A DNA stretch of 64,000 bases from Bombyx mori (taxonomy: Eukaryota > Arthropoda > Insecta > Lepidoptera > Bombycidae): positions 10,867,501 to 10,931,500 of the forward strand of contig NC_085121.1 of NCBI RefSeq assembly GCF_030269925.1, given 5' to 3'. Under the pieces are notes generated by a model that made no database searches, had not been told where the DNA came from, and worked only from the letters and a program-made list of their open reading frames with translations. The position numbers and the translations under genes are program-made. Of this stretch, positions 52,801 to 56,190 are shown one piece after another (within the stretch, counting starts at the first letter, position 1; each line of letters starts with the position of its first letter).

Positions 52801-54491
52801 GGGAAGATCATTGTGAAGGAAATGATTCTCAGATCCCTGAAATTTCTAATTCAAGGGGGACTCGATGCGAGTTTCCTCCCCTTTGTAACATCGTTGCGCC
52901 ACCTGCGGAACTACTGGCCTAGAGGCTCAGAGTACAGGCAAAGTGGGGCGGCGGTAACAGGTGAGCTTTGCTGAGCGGTAAGTGCGCCTCAAGCTATTTT
53001 AGCGTTTATGAAATTCAGGTGCTACAGACGTATATTTTACATATACAGTAATCCCCCCCCCCCCCCTATAACACAGTAGATTGGATCCGTATTATAGGAT
53101 ATTATAGGATATAATTTTTTCAAATAATAACCTTCATTTTTGCATTTTGCAAGCAAGTTAAATACTTCCTTATCAAATTTACTTCATAGTAAGGTCAGTT
53201 GGGTTATCCTTTACATTTAACAAGTGAGAAAAATATAGCATTAAGTGTGAAAAATGATGATCATCAATCAATTAGTATTTAACAGTGACTGAAAATATTT
53301 TAATCACTTTCTGTAAGTTTGATAACTAAAAGTAGACCTGAAACTTTAAATTTACAGACATCAATCCATTTATAGTAATGATATATTTTACAAACTTTAA
53401 TGAAAATCTATGTTATTTACAAGTATATGATTAAAATAAACATTTTTTTTTAAATTCTCTCTTTAGGGTCATTGATATAAAAATTTAGTACCTAAGTACA
53501 TTAACATTTGCACCACAAACAAAATCAAAGATGCAGTACTTACAAATTTTTATAATACAGAAAATCCCAAAGAATAATTTATAAGAAAAAATTAAAGAAC
53601 CTAATTATGAGAAATGTTTTCAAGAAATTTAGAAAATTGTATACTTATAAAATCTCTAAATTTAATACTAAATTTGTAATCTTTTATAAAATCTCTAAAT
53701 TTCATATCACATTAATTTAAAAAACAATTACAAAAAAAATTCTAGGTCCATTTGAAACAATACACACTTCCTCATAAAACCTTTTTTTATATAAGACCTT
53801 ATATACCTTATATAAGACCCAGCCTATAAGACAGCCCCATAAACATGTGGCATAGTCCTCAGAAAATACCTAGCAAGCTCTGATGGTACCAGGCCTCTTG
53901 ACGCTAAAATAACTTTGCTCTAGTAAGATAGTCTGAATATTGAGAGGAATTTGAATAATCTAAGAAATTTTTAATGTTATATAATATTAATAATAATAAG
54001 ATTATTATTTGTAGATACACATTCACTGCTTAATATAAAGATAGTAAATCAAATTATGTGAATTATTTGATGGTAAAAAATTACAGAAGTATTTTAACTG
54101 GGTAGGTATTGGTTTCATTTTCGCTGATATTGAAACAATTAGAAAATGGAGCGAGTATTACCTATAATCATAAGTTACCATGTGGGATATTTTTTGTAAA
54201 AATCATTAAAAACGTACAGTATTTTTTTTGTCTTATTTACTATTTCAATAATGCTATTTTTGTATTTTGACAAACATTGCAAGTACAGCGTACAATATTT
54301 AATTTATTATTTTTTTGAAATGGTTTGATTACTTATGCATAGTAATAGAAATATAATCCATTACATGCCTACTGTAAACCGTGAAAGAAATATGTTAAAA
54401 AGGCTAGAAAATGTTTACCATCATTTTCTTGAATTTTGTCAGTTGTAGCGGCGCTTCCTGTTTGTGTCATGCCCTTAGACAATTCGTCCAT
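13533..54491 (-). CDS. Ect2: ECT2/pebble RhoGEF, complete gene of 18 coding exons
   Basis: ECT2 (pebble in flies) is the guanine-nucleotide exchange factor that activates RhoA at the cell equator in cytokinesis, under control of centralspindlin binding to its BRCT repeats. Exons in gene order: 54419-54491, 37690-37897, 28489-28624, 26967-27179, 25678-25821, 21977-22108, 19995-20265, 19794-19909, 19594-19721, 19238-19408, 18617-18732, 17989-18149, 16818-16958, 16256-16385, 15519-15673, 15032-15142, 13734-13880, 13533-13655. All 17 junctions keep phase and total 2676 nt, about 891 residues, close to human ECT2. Landmarks: GFRKKDEL, IHYMGGSIRKDMSSKVTHLI, VVKAEWFWASVQ, ELLQTESNYVGILHTIV, ECGRQSLQELLIRPVQRLP, SHINEDKRKTEGQ, LCRQMANTVCKADA and FNKTPSKLKRAMSSM. 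The first two introns (16.5 and 9 kb) are full of transposons. GC-rich exons contrast with AT-rich introns. Confidence 0.93.
13960..14500. promoter_or_regulatory. GC-rich island inside an ECT2 intron
   Basis: About 14160-14460 is strongly GC-rich in an AT-rich intron. It has a perfect + strand donor-like GCGA|GTAAGT at 14313-14322 and an acceptor-like TCTAGCAG at about 14350. A Ser/Pro-rich + strand frame (RPAAGSERSHPPSPASASS) follows. It could be an internal promoter with a first exon on the + strand. No matching downstream exon was found. Confidence 0.3.
15032..16958 (-). CDS. Ect2: ECT2 PH-domain exons
   Basis: Exons 16818-16958, 16256-16385, 15519-15673 and 15032-15142. Read-through begins AHLVSSHRSFVSRCEVVELS, has the strand DHLVLFLFTDTMEVCKKRSK, then HISLMPLSTVKRVVDIREAE, DCHNVFALMCRNNQELKEK and the C-terminal helix SHFLRQLCRQMANTVCKADA. 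Order and motifs match human ECT2 (SSHRSLVQ..., CEDCHNAFAL, LCRHVANTICKADA). The PH domain binds lipids and anillin at the furrow and can fold back on the DH domain. Confidence 0.92.
17728..17915 (+). repeat. Bm1-type SINE, truncated and internally deleted
   Basis: 'ttactggtgtcagggcctcttgtcac' through 'gtgagctcttcccactcacagcaataaat'. It lacks the head and the 'gtagatgtctatgg' block. In an ECT2 intron, 75 bp from the donor of exon 17989-18149. Confidence 0.8.
17989..19909 (-). CDS. Ect2: ECT2 DH (RhoGEF) catalytic exons
   Basis: Exons 19794-19909, 19594-19721, 19238-19408, 18617-18732 and 17989-18149. Conserved region CR1 is VFMELLQTESNYVGIL. The middle has IFGNLPPIYELHQ and YPPFVNFFENTKEMLQQC. 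CR3 is GRQSLQELLIRPVQRLPSIS, the long helix that contacts Rho. The last exon holds HAALTKALAGLREVMSHINE and DKRKTEGQ. The acceptor of 19238-19408 is TTTTAAG, one AG upstream of a TGTTAG that would break phase. Confidence 0.94.
18190..18303 (+). repeat. Bm1-type SINE 3' fragment
   Basis: 'gtggcggcatatacg...gtctatgggccccggtaa...aggtgggtcgtaaggtcgtcc' and poly(A). Only the last third of the element. Confidence 0.7.
19468..19572 (-). repeat. Decayed LINE tail
   Basis: Poly-T, then 'cactgcctttgtagacggcactcggcca' and 'tggacttcagcagaggtaggggca': a diverged antisense copy of the GGTAGGCAGCGG LINE end, between two ECT2 DH exons. Confidence 0.65.
19995..20265 (-). CDS. Ect2: ECT2 central linker exon with basic motif
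   Basis: Joins the last BRCT to the DH domain. It starts YLEEMSRRSSVGG, runs through a GC-rich Gly/Ala stretch, then LQRLRKRKLRGGD (a likely nuclear localisation signal, as in human ECT2) and HKRRSSVGDAVLLNL. Two RRSSVG boxes resemble basophilic-kinase sites. This exon has very high GC, so several unrelated frames stay open on both strands here. Confidence 0.85.
21196..21315 (+). repeat. 60-bp direct tandem duplication
   Basis: Two head-to-tail copies of a 60-bp unit (AAAGTTAAATTAGATAAAGT...), nearly identical (one C/T change near the end). They lie in the core of the hAT-like element, so the duplication is recent. Confidence 0.95.
21712..21873 (+). repeat. 81-bp tandem repeat in the hAT-like element
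   Basis: ACGAATCGGTACGATATG recurs at 21712 and 21793 (period 81). Each unit contains GCGCATCACATCGAGC and ATATCGTGTATCGGCTGATA. Rich in dyad-symmetric GATATCG words. Confidence 0.9.
21977..25821 (-). CDS. Ect2: ECT2 BRCT2 exons
   Basis: Exon 25678-25821 encodes KVFAGARVCFVGFPEDETQH and the end PDCTHV. Exon 21977-22108 encodes VVDEHNTVVAPECSSRVHVV followed by KAEWFWASVQNEEAQD. The Trp in EWFW is the usual BRCT core residue. The join reads CTHV-VVDEHN, as in human CTHLVVEEN, so these two exons splice directly and skip the large ORF that lies between them. Confidence 0.93.
22383..23957 (-). CDS. Large unidentified ORF in an ECT2 intron (nested gene or alternative terminal exon)
   Basis: One open frame of 523 codons from ATG at 23954 (MANGETFGRSLILSPHQTTP) to a stop at 22383. 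I do not recognise the family. It is rich in Ser, Lys and Thr, with basic patches (RRLSARLSG, KLRRSVKSFTASFRSERKKK), several TP/SP sites typical of CDK targets (SKPSRSTPNRSQSTPK, TPPVKRAD, VFKTPQSVW) and a GC-rich, Pro-rich end. No membrane segment or fold is evident. A good acceptor TGTTTCAG lies at 23958, right before GTT ATG, so it looks like an internal or terminal exon in phase 0. ECT2 exon 25678-25821 also ends in phase 0, so splicing to it would make a BRCT-only ECT2 with this tail and no RhoGEF domain. Insertion between the two BRCT2 exons as a cassette would break that domain. A nested gene on the same strand is the other reading. Such a long ORF in AT-rich intron is unlikely by chance. 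Confidence 0.65.
   Translation of the reverse strand, partial: VMANGETFGRSLILSPHQTTPSSSSKPSRSTPNRSQSTPKTSLYRRLSARLSGCRASPVKHAADTSHEVLHDEKDKRIQRALSEIREKQYTSKDKLADSLVGKSYTDDFYSYKEEKNSSHGERIEYRKHSNGGKENKDSQTSHGSLKCNVKDKREVFRNKSMNVFNLVDCFNEVGSLHSSLTKSLCDLDPKGEFLLPTPTRNKELQQSTTTISSGKKRSRNSTDTNFQESTVDVNLSPDKCDENNCKSIKRLKIKDSFKFKTKPTIFKKSKRESLTKPTGDIIVEPVSPENVKPTDPAGEFIASTSSPIRSEDDNASICSMNTIKQSGFFDISFASLRSSKTAKSASKLRRSVKSFTASFRSERKKKYEKRAERNTVEVDPSHLPSNLKNVSTPKRELDEMKFDISPVQVDTVDSTEMTPPVKRADLDELDDSAVFKTPQSVWLRAQRHSICGSIELRKAAGPPSPSVRPSPTPASVPAHPFVLEQPPPASTPPIQDARAISQCHGISLPVLTPFYSLLLNIKI
24500..25010 (+). repeat. Possible decayed retroelement
   Basis: A frame starting MNGLTLKYQNVGQWYLSE resembles the start of jockey-type endonuclease ORFs ('YQNVRGL'). 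Broken frames follow, with GVPEGNTCILHADFTTLSL. Very weak; the surrounding 24100-25650 intron holds nothing else I can name. Confidence 0.25.
25862..25980 (+). repeat. 5'-truncated LINE tail
   Basis: GGTAGGCAGCGGCTTGGCTC through 'tgcctacaaaggcaataaaaaataaataaat'. A near-intact copy of the short repeat, 41 bp upstream of the ECT2 exon ending at 25821. Confidence 0.9.
26554..26573 (+). repeat. (AC)n microsatellite
   Basis: About ten AC units in the ECT2 intron. Confidence 0.95.
26767..26937 (+). repeat. LINE 3' fragment
   Basis: 'accgaatggtaaacagtcgacgtcgccctaaacac' matches 51357-51398, and 'aaaataagacatgacttgaaggtcttagtt' recurs at 55904-55940, linking these to one or two LINE tails. Ends 30 bp from ECT2 exon 26967-27179. 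Confidence 0.6.
26967..28624 (-). CDS. Ect2: ECT2 BRCT1 exons
   Basis: Exon 28489-28624 encodes VLGPTAVLQLAERDEPP and ARPLYSLAMRGAVICFSGFR. Exon 26967-27179 encodes the phosphopeptide-binding module core LITLIHYMGGSIRKDMSSKV, then LPVLARSWVDACWERR. The first exon's donor is only about 17 bp from the end of an antisense SINE (28240-28472). Confidence 0.93.
27365..27690 (+). repeat. Widespread lepidopteran interspersed repeat
   Basis: Starts 'aatattataaagctgaaaagtttg', includes 'gaacgcgctaatctcaggaactc' and ends 'cgcgaacggagtcgcgggca' plus AAAGCTAGT. From memory this is one of the commonest dispersed repeats of moth and butterfly genomes. Non-coding, in the ECT2 intron. Confidence 0.6.
28240..28472 (-). 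repeat. Bm1-type SINE, antisense, 5'-truncated
   Basis: Begins with poly-T and 'attgcttagatgggtggacgag', ends at 'actcccaagagatcctatca'. It lies just downstream of the donor of ECT2 exon 28489-28624 and, since ECT2 is also on the - strand, is transcribed in sense. Confidence 0.9.
28689..29132 (+). repeat. Full-length Bm1-type SINE with tRNA-like head
   Basis: The head GTGGCCTAAAGGATAGGACG carries an A-box-like motif, and GTGTTCGAATCCCAG is a B box, so it is tRNA-derived. The middle is 'aacccgcaaattttaatttgcg', and the end is '...cacccatctaagcaataaaaa'. It is an RNA polymerase III-type retroposon, not a working tRNA: the head does not fold into a full cloverleaf. Located in the 9-kb ECT2 intron. 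Confidence 0.9.
29133..31610. other. ECT2 intron, no recognised feature
   Basis: AT-rich. No exon, RNA gene or clear repeat is visible. Short frames such as 30852-31127 have no protein-like composition. Confidence 0.6.
31611..31765 (+). mobile_element. Short retroposed LINE 3' end with 13-bp target duplication
   Basis: A 129-bp insert (31624-31752) ending in poly(A) is bracketed by perfect copies of AACTTAGTTGATT (31611-31623 and 31753-31765). The insert contains 'agagagtccacgtgctaccc' and 'gcgactgatcgcaggtg'. This is a target-primed insertion of a strongly 5'-truncated non-LTR element. The perfect duplication means it is young. Confidence 0.85.
31826..33055 (+). mobile_element. Decayed mariner element (DD34D transposase)
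   Basis: A probable terminal repeat CGAGGGCTGCACTAAAAGTA follows a TA at 31826. The transposase starts at ATG 32000 (MELTRENSRAMIYYDFRSGL) with the N-terminal HTH. The linker is DDPRQGRP, and the catalytic region follows. A frameshift in the A-run near 32585-32592 moves the frame to 32596-33051, which ends EYFEKQ. The second and third acidic residues are in LHHDNASSHT and SPDLSPND, with 34 residues between them. The first is changed: SGGESWIYAYEPE where the family has GDESW. No matching 3' terminal repeat was found, so the right end is lost. Dead copy, cecropia/irritans-like, in the ECT2 intron. Confidence 0.9.
33056..33135. repeat. AT simple-sequence run
   Basis: 'taatatataaaaatacattttta' repeats and TATA-rich sequence right after the mariner frame, possibly replacing its 3' end. 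Confidence 0.8.
33231..33340 (-). CDS. Ect2: Alternative ECT2 first exon (candidate)
   Basis: ATG at 33340 opens MGPTRIPVTTEDEEPFQDAP and continues 36 codons to a good donor CT|GTAAGAAT (phase 2). That is exactly the phase carried by the normal donor exon 37690-37897 into exon 28489-28624. Splicing would give ...PPQCDL-VLGPTAVLQL, an ECT2 form with BRCT1, BRCT2, DH and PH but without the first N-terminal module. It cannot join 37690-37897 in frame. It could instead be the first exon of an unseen nested gene. Confidence 0.5.
33341..33670. promoter_or_regulatory. Candidate internal ECT2 promoter region
   Basis: Lies upstream (higher coordinates) of the alternative first exon. On the + strand a 102-codon frame opens at 33525 (MLASDSRENKDRRQARYAFH) with a donor-like GCG|GTACGT at 33665, so the interval might fire in both directions. 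No TATA box is convincing. Confidence 0.25.
34187..34276 (+). repeat. 45-bp tandem duplication
   Basis: Two copies of 'ttataatttata(t/a)agataattagttt' continuing through CGGCACAAAAATAATATG, period 45, almost identical. Confidence 0.9.
34300..35235. other. ECT2 intron, no recognised feature
   Basis: AT-rich with no exon or named repeat. Confidence 0.5.
35244..35500 (-). mobile_element. LINE tail with a second LINE tail nested in it
   Basis: Outer element: an antisense GGTAGGCAGCGG tail (poly-T at 35244, 'gccgctgcctacc' at the far end). It is interrupted by about 90 bp (35332-35421) containing 'tgaagctggaaaggcctccg' and its own poly(A). The insert is flanked by ACTTTAGTAAT (35321-35331) and ACTTTAGCAAT (35422-35432), an 11-bp duplication with one change. 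The nested insert is on the + strand and is therefore the younger. Confidence 0.85.
35952..36122 (-). mobile_element. LINE tail, slightly longer copy
   Basis: Same family, antisense, keeping part of the ORF2 end (PERYDMSFFKRGLWRV region) as at 6060-6120. A few bases are deleted in 'gcatacctgatgg'. Confidence 0.85.
36259..36316. repeat. 58-bp foldback hairpin
   Basis: Arms GAAAACGACGACCGTTCC-T8 and its inverse pair over 26 bp with two mismatches around a 6-base ATTAAT loop. Confidence 0.9.
37270..37365 (+). repeat. LINE 3' tail ending in (GAT)n-like repeat
   Basis: 'gttgggagaggcctatgtcc' and 'gatgacgacgactgtgggctg' followed by GATAATGATGATAATGATGA. From memory, a common lepidopteran RTE-type 3' end. 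Confidence 0.75.
37690..37897 (-). CDS. Ect2: ECT2 N-terminal BRCT0 exon
   Basis: Encodes SSNPVVYVNGSCLECERVRA, then LGIVEVAPEPDALPTLL, then CYLVTSPFEGELFDTAHRAK. This matches the order of the human N-terminal module (TRVILVQEAGKQEELIKAL...FVVTDFQDSVFNDLYKADCR). The acceptor CGGCAG at about 37898 is weak in pyrimidines. Phase 1 in and phase 2 out fit 54419-54491 and 28489-28624. Confidence 0.85.
38385..38655. repeat. Two decayed LINE tail fragments
   Basis: Antisense piece 38385-38520 ('ttgcccttgaagaagagcag' ... 'catggacatcagtaatggca') and a sense piece 38575-38655 ('acggttaccattcactatta' ... 'gtggcaataaaaaaac'). Both strongly diverged. Confidence 0.5.
38660..40740. other. ECT2 first intron, no recognised feature
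   Basis: AT-rich non-coding stretch. No exon or clear repeat is visible. Confidence 0.5.
40745..44170 (-). pseudogene. Jockey-like LINE, split by a mariner insertion
   Basis: A reverse-transcriptase frame at 43964-42780 includes KAFDTLQTETLL, GVPQGSGCGPVCYL and the active site AHMFADDLCTL, stopping where the mariner enters after CVTYLGVKI. The ORF resumes beyond the insertion near 41475 (DTSFSWDSHI), passes an in-frame stop, and ends with the 41352-40912 frame (VDSIISYALDCYGLTFKTYI ... LLKKHLLNTL). An in-frame TAA near 43995 also breaks the 5' part (KVWDKINELLGKNKQ). The endonuclease end is missing beyond about 44170. Length and frame suggest the copy was near-intact in its RT before the mariner landed. 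In the 16.5-kb first ECT2 intron. Confidence 0.9.
41478..42776 (-). mobile_element. Bmmar1-like mariner (DD37D), decayed, TA-flanked
   Basis: Terminal repeats of about 27 bp: CCTAGTCAGGTCATAAATTC on the left and the inverse of ACTAGTCAGGTCATAAGTAT on the right, each beside a TA (41476-41477, 42777-42778). Transposase pieces on the - strand: 42634-42428 (MEWTLKEDRVAVIALHHCGY, HTH) and 42285-41602, out of frame with each other. Acidic residues: VFQQDSAPAHR and SSPDLNPLD with 37 residues between, the DD37D signature reported for Bmmar1. The first is Asn in ILFSNEKIFTV instead of Asp, so it is inactive as well as frameshifted. Confidence 0.9.
44585..46970 (-). pseudogene. Second jockey/CR1-like LINE, interrupted by a SINE
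   Basis: A long intact RT frame (46935-45410) with LDLSKAAGPDWIPP, FTPVHKKG-type ITPVHKKGNKEN, FTDFSKAFDRIDH, GVPQGSLLGPL and the active site LLYADDMKVY. The thumb and C-terminal part follow (YCAYVRSILEYCSQVWNP). The ORF runs to NAFFIR, then a SINE (44955-45409) breaks it. The true end ELRAANSFNALADFPELDIF is at 44955-44890, and a 3'UTR with (TTTTA)n on + near 44590 closes it. The 5' end with the endonuclease is lost near 46970. Confidence 0.92.
44955..45409 (+). repeat. Full-length Bm1-type SINE inside a LINE ORF
   Basis: tRNA-like head 'gtcgtcgtggcctaacggat', B box GTGTTCGAATCCCGC, body identical in layout to 28689-29132, and a 19-A tail. It is the best-preserved copy in the window and, since it cuts an otherwise readable ORF, a recent insertion. 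The true joined LINE end lies on either side. Confidence 0.93.
47141..47200. repeat. 60-bp foldback hairpin of A/T tracts
   Basis: GTTTTTTG-Tn-ATAAAAT and ATTTTAT-An-CAAAAAAC pair over about 26 bp around a 7-base CCCTTGC centre. Confidence 0.85.
47785..47905 (+). repeat. LINE 3' end fragment
   Basis: 'cttctcgtcggatcttccca' and 'gatccggtggtgaattctgc', the same tail as 5040-5250 (antisense) and 51490-51590. Confidence 0.8.
48092..48265 (+). repeat. Old Bm1-related SINE, head half
   Basis: 'caagtcgctatggcctaaaggataacacacctgg' keeps the tRNA-like A box, and 'ttcctcgattaaggaataatatc' matches the 'cacggtgaaggaataacatc' end of the head in young copies. The B box is replaced by 'ctcgaatcgagag'. Much older than the other copies. 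Confidence 0.6.
49358..49635 (+). repeat. Bm1-type SINE without head
   Basis: 'ttaccgcaaaattataatttgcgtag' through 'cccaccaaagcaataaaaaaa'. Nearly intact body with small indels. Confidence 0.92.
50865..51015 (+). repeat. Decayed Bm1-type SINE fragment
   Basis: 'cgatttgggtggtgggatag', 'gcgccattcacgttgtggtg' and 'atgggctccaaccacg' follow the SINE body order with many changes. Confidence 0.5.
51085..51590 (+). pseudogene. LINE ORF2 C-terminal remnant with 3' tail
   Basis: Frames HAARTELKPLQVIQYRFCRI, AVGAPWFVRSIDLNDDLEMD (51071-51253), then ASVGHFEKAARHENNLA, then ADRIVNSRRRPKHVILDPPD and PQTVLLGTSN (51340-51494). Together these are the end of a jockey-type ORF2 in three frames. The 3'UTR 'gatcttcccagggggcgcat...ctagtgttagcc' ends in an A-rich run. 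It defines the family of the tails at 5040 and 47785. Confidence 0.85.
51600..54418. other. ECT2 first intron, proximal part
   Basis: No convincing exon. It holds a C14 tract (53053-53066), a short direct repeat of TATAAAATCTCTAAATTT (about 53647 and 53684), and phrases with 'ttatataagacc' near 53790. The 93-codon frame at 52693-52974 is unassigned. Confidence 0.5.
53053..53066 (+). repeat. Poly-C tract (14 C)
   Basis: Uninterrupted run of 14 C in AT-rich DNA. Confidence 0.9.
54419..54491 (-). CDS. Ect2: ECT2 first coding exon
   Basis: Short exon beginning ATG (MDELSKGMTQTGSAATTDKI), ending GAT G|GTAAAC in phase 1, the phase that exon 37690-37897 requires. It lies on the ECT2 side of a head-to-head promoter interval. 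The residues themselves are not conserved enough to prove it; phase, ATG, position and donor are the evidence. Confidence 0.6.
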
Positions 54492-55051
54492 CTTGCTATA
54501 CACTGGTTTGTTACATCAATCACATACACACAACACCATAACAAAATTTCAAACACAATCACAATCTAGCACAACGCACTTTACGTAGAACATTTTTTTC
54601 GTAAATTTATTATTAGTTTATTTTTTAACGATCACATATTTTATGAAATAACAGCATTGCAAGCAAACATAATAACCATAGATTATACACTTATAATAAC
54701 TGTCAAGAACAGTCATAGATTTTTTTTGGTACAAATTTTATTAGGAAAGACAAGGGGATCTAAACCCATACAGTCTTGTAAAAAAGCTTGTCAAAAAGCC
54801 AAAGCCAGGTCTTATATGATTTATATGATATCCTGACAGTCATAGATTATAGCACACTATACCAGAGATTACACAAATGTTGCAAGCATGGAGATAGTAT
54901 ATGTTAACTCCGGCTCTGTAAATTAGGCTCCCTTTTTTTTTGAATTTCGAATTTTTTTTATTTTCTATTATTTGTTCGTCGTTTGTTCGTTAATGTTCGA
55001 ATGTAAAAATTGTTTGTGCGTCTTTTATTTATTTATAATTAATTAAACAAA

Positions 55052-55088
55052 TGGTCACCGTTAAGTGGGCCCCACTTAACGGTGACCA
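55052..55088. repeat. 37-bp palindrome with perfect 18-bp arms
   Basis: TGGTCACCGTTAAGTGGG, one C, then the exact inverse CCCACTTAACGGTGACCA. No mismatch. It lies between two divergent genes. Confidence 0.95.
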
Positions 55089-55560
55089 CTCTTACTAAAT
55101 ATCCTTATTTTTATCGCTCAGATTAATTCACTTTGATCAATTATCGTTTGTTCGCTGACTATTGGTGATTGATTGAGACCCGGGCGTTCTTGCACTTTTT
55201 TGTATCCCAATTGCTCACTAATAATTTTCCTTCATTTTTCAGGATTATATTTCTCCCTTCACTGTGTATCACCTTTCCTTTCATTTTTGTTGCCCACAAC
55301 AATCGTCTCGAAGTAAAAAAAAATGAACGTTAAGCGTTCAGTAACAACAGTTCAACAAAAACTTAAAAAAAATAGTTCAATAATATAACTAAACTTCAAC
55401 AAAAAACAGTTTAAAAATTTAAAATTCAACAGATAGCGGGCGGGGCGCCGCATCGCAGCGAGGTGCAAACTTAGCTTGGTCGGGTTGTATTTCTTTTGCC
55501 ATCAAGACGCCTTTATTACAACTAATCTGTACCAGCAAAATTAAATCGTTTTAATGACTT

Positions 55561-55571
55561 TTTGGCGGGAA
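55561..55571 (+). promoter_or_regulatory. E2F-like site
   Basis: TTTGGCGGGAA matches the E2F/DP consensus (TTTSSCGC family, here the exact classic form). ECT2 is a cell-cycle gene and an E2F target in vertebrates, so control of the - strand promoter is plausible; this is inference. Confidence 0.45.
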
Positions 55572-56190
55572 TGCGAGGAGTGAAGTTGTGTGAGTTGTTT
55601 TATTTTGTCTATTTAGTGTTTCTTCAGGCTTAAATGCTTAATGATGGTGGTTTATTAACTTTTTAATATCTGTGAAAGTGCACAAATGTGGGAAAATGAA
55701 ACAAAGCCGCTGGACGTAGCTTCTCGGGATTCTCCAAAAAGTCCACTGAAAAAATATCTGTAATTGACCACCATTTTACTGAGATTATATTTCATCCTAT
55801 GTCATCTCATCTCGGTTCACTTAATTTCTTCACAGTTTATTAATGTCTCAAAGTAATCATTCTTATTTCATTTCATTTCACTCCATATTATCAATTTCCA
55901 TAAAAATAAGACATGACTTAAAGGTCTTAGTTACCAGATCATAAAATCCCTAAAAAAAACGTTTAATGCATTTTTGATTTTATGTCAAGAGGAATGCAAA
56001 TGTAAATTAAACTGAATTTACTGGTTAATCTATATTTATCTATGATAGTTGATAAAATTATTATCTCCAGACGGCATATTTGCTTGTTGATAAAACAAAT
56101 CTTCGCTATGGGCTAAGACAATAACAATAGGTAGTGAATAAACTGTTAAAAAAACTGTGATTATAGTTAGTTTTGAAAGAAAATAGCAGA

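Larger units (their letters stand above)
54492..56190. promoter_or_regulatory. Head-to-head promoter interval of ECT2 and the DUF89 phosphatase gene
   Basis: The 1.7 kb between the divergent start codons holds the 5'UTRs and promoters of both genes. It contains the palindrome at 55052-55088, a GC-rich patch (55437-55460, GCGGGCGGGGCGCCGC) and an E2F-like site (55561-55571). At about 55898-55962 there is a LINE-tail fragment ('aaaataagacatgacttaaaggtc', also at 26870). Transcription starts cannot be placed from sequence alone. Confidence 0.55.

Noticed and set aside
52693..52974. 93-codon + frame MKNIKCHLIMQGLL...
   Set aside because: No family resemblance, no clear start context, no conserved motif, and the area is otherwise non-coding intron.
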